Positions 20,724 to 28,989 of a DNA stretch of 30,431 nucleotides are shown in pieces. The stretch is from Haplomitrium mnioides (Eukaryota; Marchantiophyta; Haplomitriopsida; Calobryales), in NCBI GenBank assembly GCA_049999725.1, contig JBNGIS010035974.1:35680-66110 (forward strand), in the 5' to 3' direction. Position numbers and translations under genes: made by a program. The first letter of the stretch is position 1. Every line of letters starts with the position of its first letter. The notes beneath the pieces were generated by a model. The model saw nothing but the letters and a program-made list of their open reading frames with translations, did no database searches and had not been told where the DNA came from.

Positions 20724-21241
20724 TGTAATGGTACAAGCATGATGTTGTGCTATATATAAGAAAATAGAGAAGAGTGAAGGAAGTGGTAGAGGATCACTTT
20801 TAGGGTTGAAATTATTTTAAATTTACTTGCTTTTGAAGTTACTTTAAGTGAAGTGGTATAAGGTTACTTTTAGGGTTGAAGTGGGATAAAATTACTTGCT
20901 TTTGAAGTTACTTTTAGAGAAGTAATATATGATCACTTTTAAGGCTAAAATTGGAAGAGACTTGTTAGTGAAGGAAGGGGGATGACACCTCCTTCTCTTG
21001 TATAAATAGAGAGGCTTCATAGCCCCATTCTTCATCTAGAGTTTCTCTCAAATCACTTGGGTTCTTTGGTTGCTTGGCTTTTGCTTGCACTCTTGCCTTT
21101 AGCTTGGGCTTTGAGTTGCATAACTCTATTAGAATTATCTTGTAGTGGCTTTTCTTGTTTATTAGCATTTGGTTGAAGAGCTCTATTAGAGTTCACTATA
21201 AGTTCTTACTCATTTGGAATTTGTCTTTGAGTTCTTTTACA
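20724..21241 (+). repeat. 3' LTR of the chromovirus
   Basis: Direct repeat of 12504-13022, TGTAAT to TTTTACA, roughly 85-90% identical by eye with a few short indels. It shares the triplicated U3 unit and a TATA-like TATAAATA at about 21001. The sequence after it (ATTTCTCTC) is unrelated to the primer binding site region, which fixes its end. Confidence 0.93.
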
Positions 21242-21371
21242 ATTTCTCTCTTGTGTTTTCTATGTTGTGTTTTGCCATCTACCATATCTTAATCTTCATA
21301 TTGTATATTTGCATTCTTGTCTCTCTCATCCTTTAAGCTTATATACAATAATCAACCAACACATATGCTAA

Positions 21372-21842
21372 TCAACATGATTTGTAGTTTGATGAACTTT
21401 TCCATCTAAAATGTGTACTTATTTGATATATTGTCCTTTTGATAAGTTTGATTTGACTTTTTTTCAGATCCCAATTTGGTTGCAAGAAAAGTGTTGTGAG
21501 ACTTAAACTTGATCTTATAAGTAGTGCATTAGTTGATGTATGCCGAGTGTTTTGCAAAGTATCTGTAGCCTCTTTTGATTCATGTCCTTCAAAAAAGTAA
21601 ACAGAGATTGGCTTGTAAATTGTGGTTTCTTGAAAGATCATGATCAACACCTTTACTTTTTTTATGGGGAAGGTGAGAAATTCAACATGGGCCTTGTTGT
21701 TCAAATCACAATAATAAGAAAAGACTAGCAAGCCCACATTGGGCTGCTTCTGCAGTCCCACAATTCCATTACCCTGTACAAGGCATCTTGCAAACGATTT
21801 GCATTTTCCGAGATGAAGGAAAGGGACATTTTTGCCAAGCAT
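21372..21842 (-). CDS. Hypothetical 156-codon open frame
   Basis: The longest open frame in the window not tied to a retroelement. It starts with ATG at 21842 (MLGKNVPFLHLGKCKSFARC) and contains LVFSYYCDLNNKAHVEFLTF and TIYKPISVYFFEGHE, with ordinary amino-acid composition. I recognise no family, signal peptide or membrane segment. It lies in an AT-rich spacer between the 3' LTR of the chromovirus and the palindrome array. It may be a chance frame, an exon or a fragment of a decayed gene. Confidence as a real gene is low. Confidence 0.2.
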   Translation of the reverse strand: MLGKNVPFLHLGKCKSFARCLVQGNGIVGLQKQPNVGLLVFSYYCDLNNKAHVEFLTFPIKKVKVLIMIFQETTIYKPISVYFFEGHESKEATDTLQNTRHTSTNALLIRSSLSLTTLFLQPNWDLKKSQIKLIKRTIYQISTHFRWKSSSNYKSC

Positions 21843-21924
21843 CTTCAGACGATAAAGGAAGATGGTAAGGTAAGATTTGAAAACCCGTTATCATTGTTTT
21901 CTTTTTTGACTTACTCAGAACCCT

Positions 21925-22130
21925 ATGCGTGCATGGACCTGAGAGTCCATGCGCGTATGGACCTTGGAGTCCCTATACGCATGGACTTGTGAGTCCATGC
22001 GTGCATGGACTTGTGAGTCTTTGTGCACCTTGACTTACATTGTTAAGTATCTACATGCATGGACTATTAGGTCCATGCACGCTTAGACTCCTAAGTCCAT
22101 GGTTGCATAGACTCTCAGGTCCCATGAAGT
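21925..22130. repeat. Array of short palindromes (hairpin minisatellite)
   Basis: Tandem variants of a unit of about 22-26 bp, each an inverted repeat. The clearest are 21979-22000 (arms GCATGGACT and AGTCCATGC, loop TGTG), 22057-22078 (arms GCATGGAC and GTCCATGC, loop TATTAG) and 21931-21952 (same arms, loop CTGAGA). Other units are imperfect; roughly eight are visible. It is richer in GC than its surroundings. The transcript of either strand could fold into serial hairpins. No flanking gene explains it. Confidence 0.85.
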
Positions 22131-22139
22131 TAGAGGCTT

Positions 22140-22611
22140 TGCCAGCTTTTCCTCATGTGACTTTGATGTTTAGTGCATATTGAATATGAGAGGTGGGTGG
22201 AAGTGTAGTTGCATTCATCAAACACAACAAATTCTACAAAGTCTATCAAATGTAAGTACTCAATACAAAATATATTGATATTCTCCTCTCTTTACTCCAA
22301 ATGTTTTCACACAAAAACACTCTTGCTCTCACCCTTCTAACTCTCAACAAACTCCTCACTCTATGAAATACCACTCCTCAAGTGTTTGCTCTCCAATAAG
22401 TCTTCAAAGTAGCTCCTCCAAGAGTTCCTCCAAGCGCTTCTCCAAAAGGTCCCTCACAACTCTCAAGTCTCAAGTCTAAAATAAAAACAAGTCCTAACTC
22501 AAGCTCCTGTCCTTTTTTCTCCTCCTCCTTATATACTAGTCTAGATAATTACTAGGAATAAAACTAAATATTCTATCACCGTAGGTAAAGAATCCATGGT
22601 GATTATCTTCT
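22140..22611. other. Gene-free stretch with CTCC-rich part and TATA-like site
   Basis: No gene is seen. CTCC- and CTC-rich words repeat at 22370-22530, and CCTTATATACTAG (about 22528-22540) is a TATA-like site readable on either strand. If the - strand element has a 3' LTR, it may extend into this region. Confidence 0.35.
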
Positions 22612-22790
22612 CGTGACATAAAGAGAATTGAACATACCACATCAGAAGTCTGGTTTCATCATGGGCATCTAAACAAAAGCTAAACTGAAGTCAGTCGCAT
22701 AGTCACAATGCAGAAACAGAAATCACAACAGCCTTACACACAAATCAAGAAATGCAAGGGAATGTATGTGGTCCCCATTATCCACCCCAA
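22612..22790. repeat. Direct repeat, copy 1, downstream of the - strand pol
   Basis: About 175 bp here match 23205-23385 in the same orientation, roughly 85-90% by eye. Shared blocks include GTGACATAAAGAGAA, TTTCATCATGGGCATCTAA, CATAGTCACAATGCA, and GTCCCCATTATCC. The starts are about 595 bp apart. This may be a partial tandem duplication of LTR or 3' untranslated sequence of the - strand element. Confidence 0.85.
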
Positions 22791-23204
22791 AAGACTTTGT
22801 AATAAAGTGCATGTAGAATGTAAAATGTAGTGTATAACATGTAGTATACTGTATACTAATGTAGACCAGCGTCATGCTATGAGGTGCTGAGAGCATCTAA
22901 AGAATCAAAACTAAATGTGTGGAACAATTCTATGGTTTGTGTTGCCATAGCGATGCTCTCCAAGCTAAGAAAGAAGCGGGAGAGCAAGCCCCAAGTAGCC
23001 CATGTTGGTTCTATGTTCTTCTAACAAAAACAGTTGCTTCAAGAACAGCCTTCACCTTGCTATAAGAACATTAAACCTGAATGTACTCTTACTCACTCTA
23101 ATAGCATCTAATAGAATGCCTATGAACTAACCTACAATCTTGGCTGGAATAGGGGGGAGGGCTGATGTGCAACATTAGCCATGTATTCCTGCATGACAGT
23201 TGTT
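22791..23204. other. Spacer between the direct repeats
   Basis: No gene. TAGTATACTGTATACTA at about 22840-22860 is a nearly perfect palindrome. If the direct repeats are tandem LTR parts, this is the remainder of one unit. Confidence 0.4.
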
Positions 23205-23385
23205 GTGACATAAAGAGAAATGAACATGCCACATCAGAAGCCTAGTTTCATCATGGGCATCTAAGCAAAAGCTAAACTAAACTCAGTAGCATAGTCACAA
23301 TGCAAAAACAGAAATCACAGTAGCCTTACATACAAATAAATGCAGGGGAATGTATGTAGTCCCCATTATCCCCCCCCCCCCAAGA
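23205..23385. repeat. Direct repeat, copy 2, with C run next to the pol end
   Basis: Matches 22612-22790. It ends with eleven C (23370-23380), which on the coding strand of the pol gene is a G tract lying just after the pol stop codon at 23403. That is where a polypurine tract and the 3' LTR would be expected. Because copy 1 has a related but shorter G/T-rich tract (GGGGTGG), the tract belongs to the duplicated unit. Confidence 0.8.
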
Positions 23386-23402
23386 CCACAACATGTAAAG
23401 GT

Positions 23403-24134
23403 TCAGCGGTTTGAGGATCTATTGTCTGTTGAAGAGCATGAAGCACAAAGACAAAGACTTGGAGGAACTTTTGTAATCTGCGGCTGCAAACAAAACATAT
23501 GATAGCCACCATTGCAATGGTCACACAACATCATCAGATTAGCATCATCAATCTTGTGACACACTTTACAAGGGTAATCAGCAGGTGGAATCCAATTTGA
23601 AGTAACAATGGTTGGATCCAGGTTAGGCAAATGACAAGGTGCACAATTCTTAGAATGATCCTTGATGGTGCGGCCATCTGCCTCTTGCAACTCCAGAATT
23701 CCTAAGGGGTTGAGAGACTTCACTCGTAGAATGATATGATTGGCAAATGTGTCTAAGGTGTCATTGGGTTGCCGCTGGAGATAGACAAAGTCACCATCCT
23801 CAAACTTTCTCACCTTGGTCTTGAAACTGCCGCCTCGTGTGTGTGCATATCTCAAAGTATCATGGTGTTGTGCAATACAAAGATTCTCCATAGCCATGGG
23901 CATGACTCTTTTGAAGAGAGCAGCCCTCTCTGATATGATAGTGGACCAGGTTGTAGCTGAATCTAAATCCACCACTGGCAGCATCTGAGAAGCAATAGCA
24001 GATGGAGGAATGGGATGTTGACCAAACAAGAGGAAATAGCGTGAGAAATTAAACAATGAGGCATGCTTAGACATCTTGTACCCCATGGCAATGTAAGGTA
24101 ATGCCAAGTCCCAATCTTCTTTATTCTTGGTCAA
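23403..24134 (-). pseudogene. Integrase C-terminal region with PHD finger
   Basis: A 243-codon open part, continuing the integrase after one TGA. It starts with the end of the core (EDWDLALPYIAMGYKMS, FSRYFLLFGQHPI), then a GPY/F-like module (FEDGDFVYLQRQ, HIILRVKSLNPLGILELQ) and NCAPCHLPNL. The last 55 residues form a complete PHD finger of C4HC3 type. Ligands are Cys 189 and 192 (PCKVCHK), Cys 204 and 207 (LCDHC), His 212 and Cys 215 (YHMFC), and Cys 230 and 233 (CASC). PHD fingers read histone H3 tails, so this would be a targeting module in place of the chromodomain of chromoviruses. The Trp usually two residues before the last Cys pair is missing. The stop is at 23403, next to the G tract. 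Confidence 0.9.
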
Positions 24135-24143
24135 ATAGATCTT

Positions 24144-24806
24144 TCACAATCCTTGCTTGCAAGTTTGCACCATCTGCTCTACTAGACCATCTACTTGAGG
24201 ATGATCTCTTGAAGTTTTGCGATGATCAATGAGTGCCTGGTCCAAGAGCTCTTGAAACTCTCCTCTAAATTCTGAACCCTGATCAGTAAGACACTCTACA
24301 CAAGCCCTAAATCTGCTAAGCACTTGTTGCAAGAAAGCTTGGCTAGTACTATATGAGCTCTTATTCGTCAAGGCAACTAACTCAATCCATTTTGAGAAGT
24401 GTTCAATCATAATCATTATACAGATATTGCCCCGAGATGTAAGAGGTAGCTCTCCAGCTAAATCACAAGACCAATGGTAAAACAGACCCTTGATAGGTAG
24501 TGGATGAAGAGTAGATTGCTTAGATGAGAAGGAAGTGCGCACCCTATCACAATGTTCACATTGAGCAATCACATCACAAATATAAGCATACATACCTCTC
24601 CAATGATAATGAGGAGCAATCAAGCTGTAAGTACGCTTGATTCCAAAGTGCCCAAGCTCAGCATGTATCTTCTTGACCAAGCCAACTCTCTCAGCCAAAA
24701 GGGGCACTACCCTCTCTCCTTGGAGCAAGCAATGCACTAAATGATCTCCCTTCCAAAAGTAACGCTTGGATCTTTGTTGGATGCGGTCTCTCTGAGTTGC
24801 ACTCAC
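24144..24806 (-). pseudogene. Integrase of the methyltransferase element
   Basis: A 220-codon open part. The HHCC zinc-binding region has His 48 and 53 (KKIHAELGHFGIKRTY) and Cys 83 and 86 (IAQCEHCDRV). The core has catalytic Asp 115 (HWSCDLAGEL), Asp 175 (CLTDQGSEF) and Glu 210 (HPQVDGLVEQMVQT). The second Asp and Glu are 35 positions apart, as expected for the DDE triad. A TGA at 24144 ends the frame where the family would have an Arg codon, consistent with CGA to TGA. The next open part continues in the same frame nine bases later. Upstream the link to RNase H is frame-broken (about 24810-24950). All catalytic residues survive, so the protein was lost recently enough to be readable. Confidence 0.93.
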
Positions 24807-24949
24807 TTTTGGAGGGTACTGACCATGCTAAAGAAAGTGTATTGTATCCTGGTCCTCCCAAATGTCCACAATGGGCTAATCTACTATAGTGCAACAAAGC
24901 AAGGTCAAATAACCAATTACTGTTGCTAGTTGCAATGCCATAACCTGAT

Positions 24950-25598
24950 CAAAATCTTGCTGAGCACCTGATAGATGTGCAGAGGTAGCCAAAGGACTGC
25001 AAGACATAGTGTCAGCATTCTAGTGTGTAACACCAGCTTTGTGAATCACCTCAAACTCATACTCTTGTAGTATGAGTTTCCAACGAGCCAATTTGCCTAA
25101 AAGCTTGTCGTTGGTCATAAGCTATTTCCGAGGCTGGTGATCAGTGTAGAGAAGGAACTTGGTGCCATATAAGTAAGGCCTGAAATGTATTACAGCCCAA
25201 ACGACAGCCAAACATTCACCTTCATAAGAGGAGTAGTTACTCTCTGCATTATTGTTACTCTTGGAAGCATAGGCAACAACATACTCATGCCCCTCTCCAT
25301 CAGGTTGCCCAAGCACTGCACTAATACCTAGTGCACTCCAATCTGTATATAAAATGAAAACCTGGTTGAAATCATACCTTCTGAGTGCTGGATAATCTGA
25401 TAGCCGCCTTTTCAAAGTATCAAATGCCACATAGGTTTCTTCACTCCATGCCCATGTAACATTCTTCTTCAATAGAGCATAAAGTAGATGAGCAATGGTA
25501 CTGAAGTCTTGCACATAGATCCTATAGTAATTACATAACCCAATAAAACTATGCAAGGTTGATACATCAGTGGGCTTGCGCATCTCCAAAATAGACAC
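24950..25598 (-). pseudogene. RNase H of the methyltransferase element
   Basis: A 158-codon open part (25598-25122) begins with the RT connection (TDVSTLHSFIGLCNYYRIYV) and the TWAWSEETYVAFDTLKRRL block. RNase H follows, with catalytic Asp at residue 86 (YTDWSALG), Glu at 126 or 128 (YEGECLAV) and Asp at 153 (YTDHQP). A TAG at 25122 replaces an expected hydrophobic residue. The same frame then gives KLARWKLILQEYEF and IHKAGVTH, a second TAG at about 25022 and NADTMS, the usual end of plant gypsy RNase H. All catalytic acids are kept. Confidence 0.92.
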
Positions 25599-25599
25599 T

Positions 25600-26612
25600 A
25601 TCTTGGACTAGTGAGCCATGGTTCCATTTGGAACAATTCTACGTCCCAAATACACTAATGATGTTACAGCAAACTCACATTTCTTTGGATGAATCCTCAA
25701 GTTTACCTTCCTCAACCTTCTAAACAGCTCCTCCAGATGGGTCAAATGCTAGTTAAAACCTTTGCTTTGCACCAAGACATCATCAATATAGCATTTCAAG
25801 AAATCAACACCATTCAGTACATGATCCATGATTCGTTGAAAGAAGACAGGGGCATTTTTCAATCTAAATGGCATTACCAACCATTCCCACAATCGGTTGC
25901 CCCCATGGAAAGCAGTCTTCTTGCAATCTACAACCTGAATCACAATCTGGTTGAACCCCTGACGTAAATCCACAAGGGTGAAGACATCTGAGTCTCCAAT
26001 GCTGTCAAAGAGCTCCTCAGCTGTTGGCATAGGATACATGTCCTGTAGAGTAACCAAATTTAGTGGTTGATAATCCCCACACATCCTCTTTTCAGTCCAC
26101 AAGCCACTAGAGTCCTTCTTAGCTGGCATCACTATAGCTGCTGCAAAATCAGAAGTGGAAGGTTGGATAAGACCAGCCTCATAGAGCTCCTTGAAACGCT
26201 CATCCACTAACTCCCACTCATGCTTACTTAGGCGGTGTTTGCGCCAATAGATGGGATTCTCCTCAGTGAGCTCAATGGAGAATTGCATCACCTTACACTT
26301 GCTTAGATCTTTCATAGAGAAAGCAAAGACATCCTCATACTTCAATAATAGGTTGGTGATCTGATCTCTCTGTTTCTTGTTCAACTGATTGCCCATGACA
26401 AAAGTGAAATTGGCAACACACAGAGAGTTGGAAGAGGAAGCCGGTGGAGCTGAAGTGTTGAGTCTTCTATTGTCCAACTCTATAACAGGCTTTTGTAGTG
26501 AAGTGGTGGAAGGTGGCCCTACAGTACTTGCAGGTCTAGAGTGGCTAGATTCTGAAAAGTTAGAGTGAAATTCAGTCACATTGCATGGGACCTCCTCTCC
26601 CCTCCCAAACAC
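25600..26612 (-). pseudogene. Reverse transcriptase of the methyltransferase element
   Basis: The open part is 287 codons (26612-25749). An N-terminal Ser/Thr-rich linker precedes the domain, which starts at about residue 85 (RDQITNLLLKYEDVFAFSM). RT blocks are RKHRLSKHEWELVDERFKEL, AGLIQPSTSDFAAAIVMPAK, CGDYQPLN, FTLVDLRQGFNQI (first catalytic Asp, residue 215) and CYIDDVLVQS with the catalytic Asp pair at 277-278. All three active-site Asp are present. A TAG at 25749 interrupts, and the same frame continues with HLEELFRRLRKVNLRIHPKK and YLGRRIVPNG, then a second TAG at about 25610. The stops fit Gln codons changed by C to T. It is otherwise among the best-preserved domains here. Confidence 0.93.
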
Positions 26613-26652
26613 TCAGATCAAAGCACAAAGTGTTGTGAATGGGTAAATGCAC

Positions 26653-27695
26653 CTAGTCTGGATGCCATGAGGACATATCACCAGAAACAACTAAAGTGAC
26701 ATCCACCATTGGAGTGAGATGCATTTGAAAGAAAAAATAGGTAATCAAGAGCCAAGTAAGAGCATTCAAGTCCATAACCCTACCAAGAAGAGAATTTCTC
26801 TCTAGCTTGGTTACCTTGGTGTGACCAGTAGTGCTTGATTGGAATCCCATTGCACGTTCTCTTTCCTCTAGACTGGGTTCATCCCAAGTGCCTGTAGCAT
26901 GACGATAAACAACCCCTGGACCATCACCTTGAAAAGCATGTGCACCAAGAAAAAAAAACCAAAGTAGGCCAAGCAGCCCGTGGTTGGCTAACCTGGTTTG
27001 CAGGGTACCAAGGTGGTGCCTCTTGCTTAGTAAGCGGTTGGCAAGAGCTCTTTGAATCCAGAATATCACCCACCTTGAGTGTAGGATCTCGAACAATGTA
27101 ACACAAGGCCAACTCCAGCAAGGAAACAGGGGCAAGATTGGTCCAAAAGTTACGCAATCGATGTGCATAAGACCCACAATGCACTACATCTAGAAGAAGT
27201 GGAGAACCCAAGTAGTGTTGAATTAGCACAAAGTCCTCTTGCACTACTGCCCTTTTATCAAACTGAGCTGGTGTGTTCTCCATGATGTAGCCAACATCAA
27301 GATAGTATGCTTGAGCCCAAATTAGGACTTGAACCATGTCCATGAAAAGGCCAGACCTGCTATCAACTAACCCTAAGCCAAAACCAGCAACGGACAATCC
27401 TTGGCATTTCTATCTTGCAATAATAAGATCTAAAGAGCCAAGAAGCAAAATGTGTTGCTGTTGGATCAATTGAACATCAGAAGGGAAATATGTGAAGCTG
27501 GACTTCCATGCACTAGGAGGAAATTGTTGTGGAAACCTCTTGGAAAACTCCAACAGACGAGACTCTGCCATCTATATGGCACAAAGATCAATGTCCACAT
27601 ACACATACCGCTTCAGTACCAACCCGGATTGCCTCCAAACTTGTAGCAATATCTCCAAATAGTTCCAGCAGGGTAATGCCATCTGAAGGTGGACT
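26653..27695 (-). pseudogene. C5-cytosine DNA methyltransferase domain in pol
   Basis: This domain would transfer a methyl group from S-adenosylmethionine to C5 of cytosine in DNA. Motifs occur in the order of the family. Motif I is ELFGDIATSLEA at 27665-27630, in a frame one step off; two nearby frameshifts cancel, and YVYVD follows in the original frame. Motif IV is CQGLS with the catalytic Cys codon at 27404-27406, then SRSGLF. Motif VI is the Glu of MENTP (27278-27280). Motif VIII is CGSYAHRLRNFW at 27178-27143. A variable target-recognition region follows. Motif IX is EPSLEERERAMGF at 26880-26842, and motif X is LLGRVMDLNALTW at 26790-26752. Defects are TAG at 27572-27574, TAG at 27410-27412 just before motif IV, a frameshift at the nine-base A run 26950-26958, and altered glycines in motif I. 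The residue before Cys is Lys, where most relatives have Pro. Position between protease and RT shows it is part of the element and not a host gene. Confidence 0.87.
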
Positions 27696-27699
27696 CTGG

Positions 27700-28717
27700 A
27701 CACAATAGGTTGTTGTAGAATTGGAGTAACATGTTCACCATAGCTTTTCAAACTCTCAAGCTTATGCATGGCGGCTTTGAGAGGATCATGAGCAGCATGT
27801 AACTTGTGTAACACCTTTGGTCCAAGGGTGAATCCCCCAAAGGTGTCTAATGAACTCTCATTAGCTTGTATCATAATGTGTTGTTCCTCATCTTCTTCAG
27901 TCCAATTGTGTAATGAATGGTTGATATAGGAAACTGTATGCACATCTTGCAGAACACACAAGTGAGCCATGAGAGTGTGCACACCATGTAAGTCCAGTGG
28001 AATATAACCCAATTGTAGGCCATCTGTTTGCCAATCAACACGGTAGTATGCATGCTCAAACCAGTTCTCAATGGTGAAGCCTAGAGGAAACAGAGCTTCT
28101 TGCCCAATGAGTACATCATAGCTGGTAGCATTAGTGACTAAACATCTTACACAAAATTCTAGAGCCTGATCTGTGCCTTGATTGAAAGCAAGGGTGAGCA
28201 ATGTTGAGCTCTCACCCAACACTTCTTCAACATCAACATTGGTAGTGCGAATCTGCCACATAGATTTTTGGAGATTGGTGTCAAGTAGTCCAATTTTCTT
28301 GGCAAATTGAACACCTATGATCACTGGCTGTGCTCCAGTATCTAGCATCACCACCTTAGGAGTATGTCTTTCCACTTGTACTGCTGAATTTATGTTGTCA
28401 ACAAACACTACTGTTGTAGCCACCAAATTCCTATCACTAGGAACAATCTTGGGCATGTTGTGGGATACTATATGAAGAGTGTTAGTATCCACAACTAAAT
28501 TGCCAAGAAGCTTATCTACAAGTGATTGAGTAGGAACATGGTGATCAGATGTAAATCTTGTGACAAAACCAAAAGGATCACCTTGGTTGCTAGTATCTGG
28601 AATGTGTGTAACACCATCAATTGCATGTGACCAAGTGGAAGGCTGACTCTTTAATGGAGTTCCAGCTTCCATAACAATTGTCACAGGGGCTACTAATGGA
28701 CTAGAAATAGATATCAA
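27700..28717 (-). pseudogene. Retrotransposon aspartic protease region
   Basis: This is the first part of a 381-codon open frame that runs on into the methyltransferase. Residues 121-130 read KVVMLDTGAQ, with the catalytic Asp-Thr-Gly at 126-128, followed by PVIIGVQFAKKIGL. A later block SYDVLIGQEALFPLGF (about residues 197-212) matches the second conserved part of gypsy proteases. Before it lies a region of about 100 residues without clear family. After it comes an acidic linker (NWTEEDEEQH), then residues leading to the methyltransferase. The protease part itself has no stop, so it is the best-preserved segment. The frame is open upstream only to about 28717; the initiator shown there is arbitrary, and the polyprotein probably began further upstream. 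Confidence 0.88.
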
Positions 28718-28729
28718 CTTGCTCTCAAC

Positions 28730-28759
28730 AACCGCTACTTTGAACTAGGAACCGCTACT
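28730..28759. repeat. Short direct repeat at the pol border
   Basis: AACCGCTACT at 28730-28739 is repeated at 28750-28759 as AACCGCTACT after a 10-bp spacer. It sits where recognisable pol sequence stops on the upstream side, so it may be a small coding duplication or mark a breakpoint. Confidence 0.55.
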
Positions 28760-28989
28760 GAGTTCTTGTTTCACTTAGCAGTCGAAATTTTTTTTCGAAG
28801 ATTTGTCATTAAAAAACATCAAATTTAAGACTAAAATCTTCTTTTCGAAAAAAAAATTGTTGTTATGAACAAAAAATGTATATTTTTTATTTAGATTATA
28901 TTTCAAATATTTTTTAAAAAAAGAAAACTTAAAAAACAAACATTTTGGTTATTCGGATATTTTGAAAAAACTTGACATTATTGTGAATA
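28760..28989. other. T/A-rich spacer with an imperfect inverted repeat
   Basis: The 230 bp between the two - strand coding regions are mostly A/T runs. TCGAAATTTTTTTTCGAAGAT (28782-28802, in two parts around the T run) is nearly the reverse complement of ATCTTCTTTTCGAAAAAAAA (28836-28855), so a stem-loop is possible. No gene is seen. Confidence 0.5.

Larger units (their letters stand above)
12504..21241 (+). mobile_element. Degenerate Ty3/gypsy chromovirus with both LTRs
   Basis: An LTR retrotransposon on the + strand. It has LTRs of about 519 and 518 bp, beginning TGTAAT and ending TTTTACA, a primer binding site, a gag remnant (13050-13720) and pol (17305-20700) in the order PR, RT, RNase H, integrase, chromodomain. 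The chromodomain at the integrase C-terminus places it among chromoviruses. Gag and PR lie about 3.5 kb apart because of foreign sequence in between, which includes LTR-like copy B and a PPR fragment. The LTRs look roughly 85-90% identical by eye, so insertion was not recent. No target-site duplication is visible (GGTGC against ATTTC). Stops and frameshifts occur throughout, so it is not autonomous. Confidence 0.88.
23370..28730 (-). mobile_element. Ty3/gypsy-like element with C5 DNA methyltransferase and PHD finger
   Basis: A decayed LTR-retrotransposon pol on the - strand, read from 28717 down to 23403. The order is aspartic protease, C5-cytosine methyltransferase, RT, RNase H, HHCC zinc-binding region, integrase core, a GPY/F-like part and a PHD finger. 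Reading frames are separated by only a few stops and frameshifts, so the architecture is easy to follow and looks like one polyprotein. No gag with a zinc knuckle and no 5' LTR are recognised upstream of the protease. At the 3' side a G tract and a repeated unit (22612-23385) sit where a 3' LTR would be. DNA methyltransferases in retrotransposons are known from other eukaryotes. The combination with a PHD finger is what makes this element unusual. Confidence 0.88.

Noticed and set aside
12499-21246. Target-site duplication of the chromovirus
   Set aside because: The five bases before the 5' LTR (GGTGC) and after the 3' LTR (ATTTC) do not match, so no duplication is claimed.
21925-22130. CRISPR-like array
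   Set aside because: The units are palindromic and nearby, but there are no constant repeats with unique spacers of equal length, the genome is eukaryotic and there are no cas genes.
26653-27695. Host DNA methyltransferase gene (MET1, CMT or DRM) or bacterial contamination
   Set aside because: There are no BAH, chromodomain or UBA parts, no introns are needed, and the domain is embedded between protease and RT of one pol in the same orientation. That favours an element-borne enzyme.
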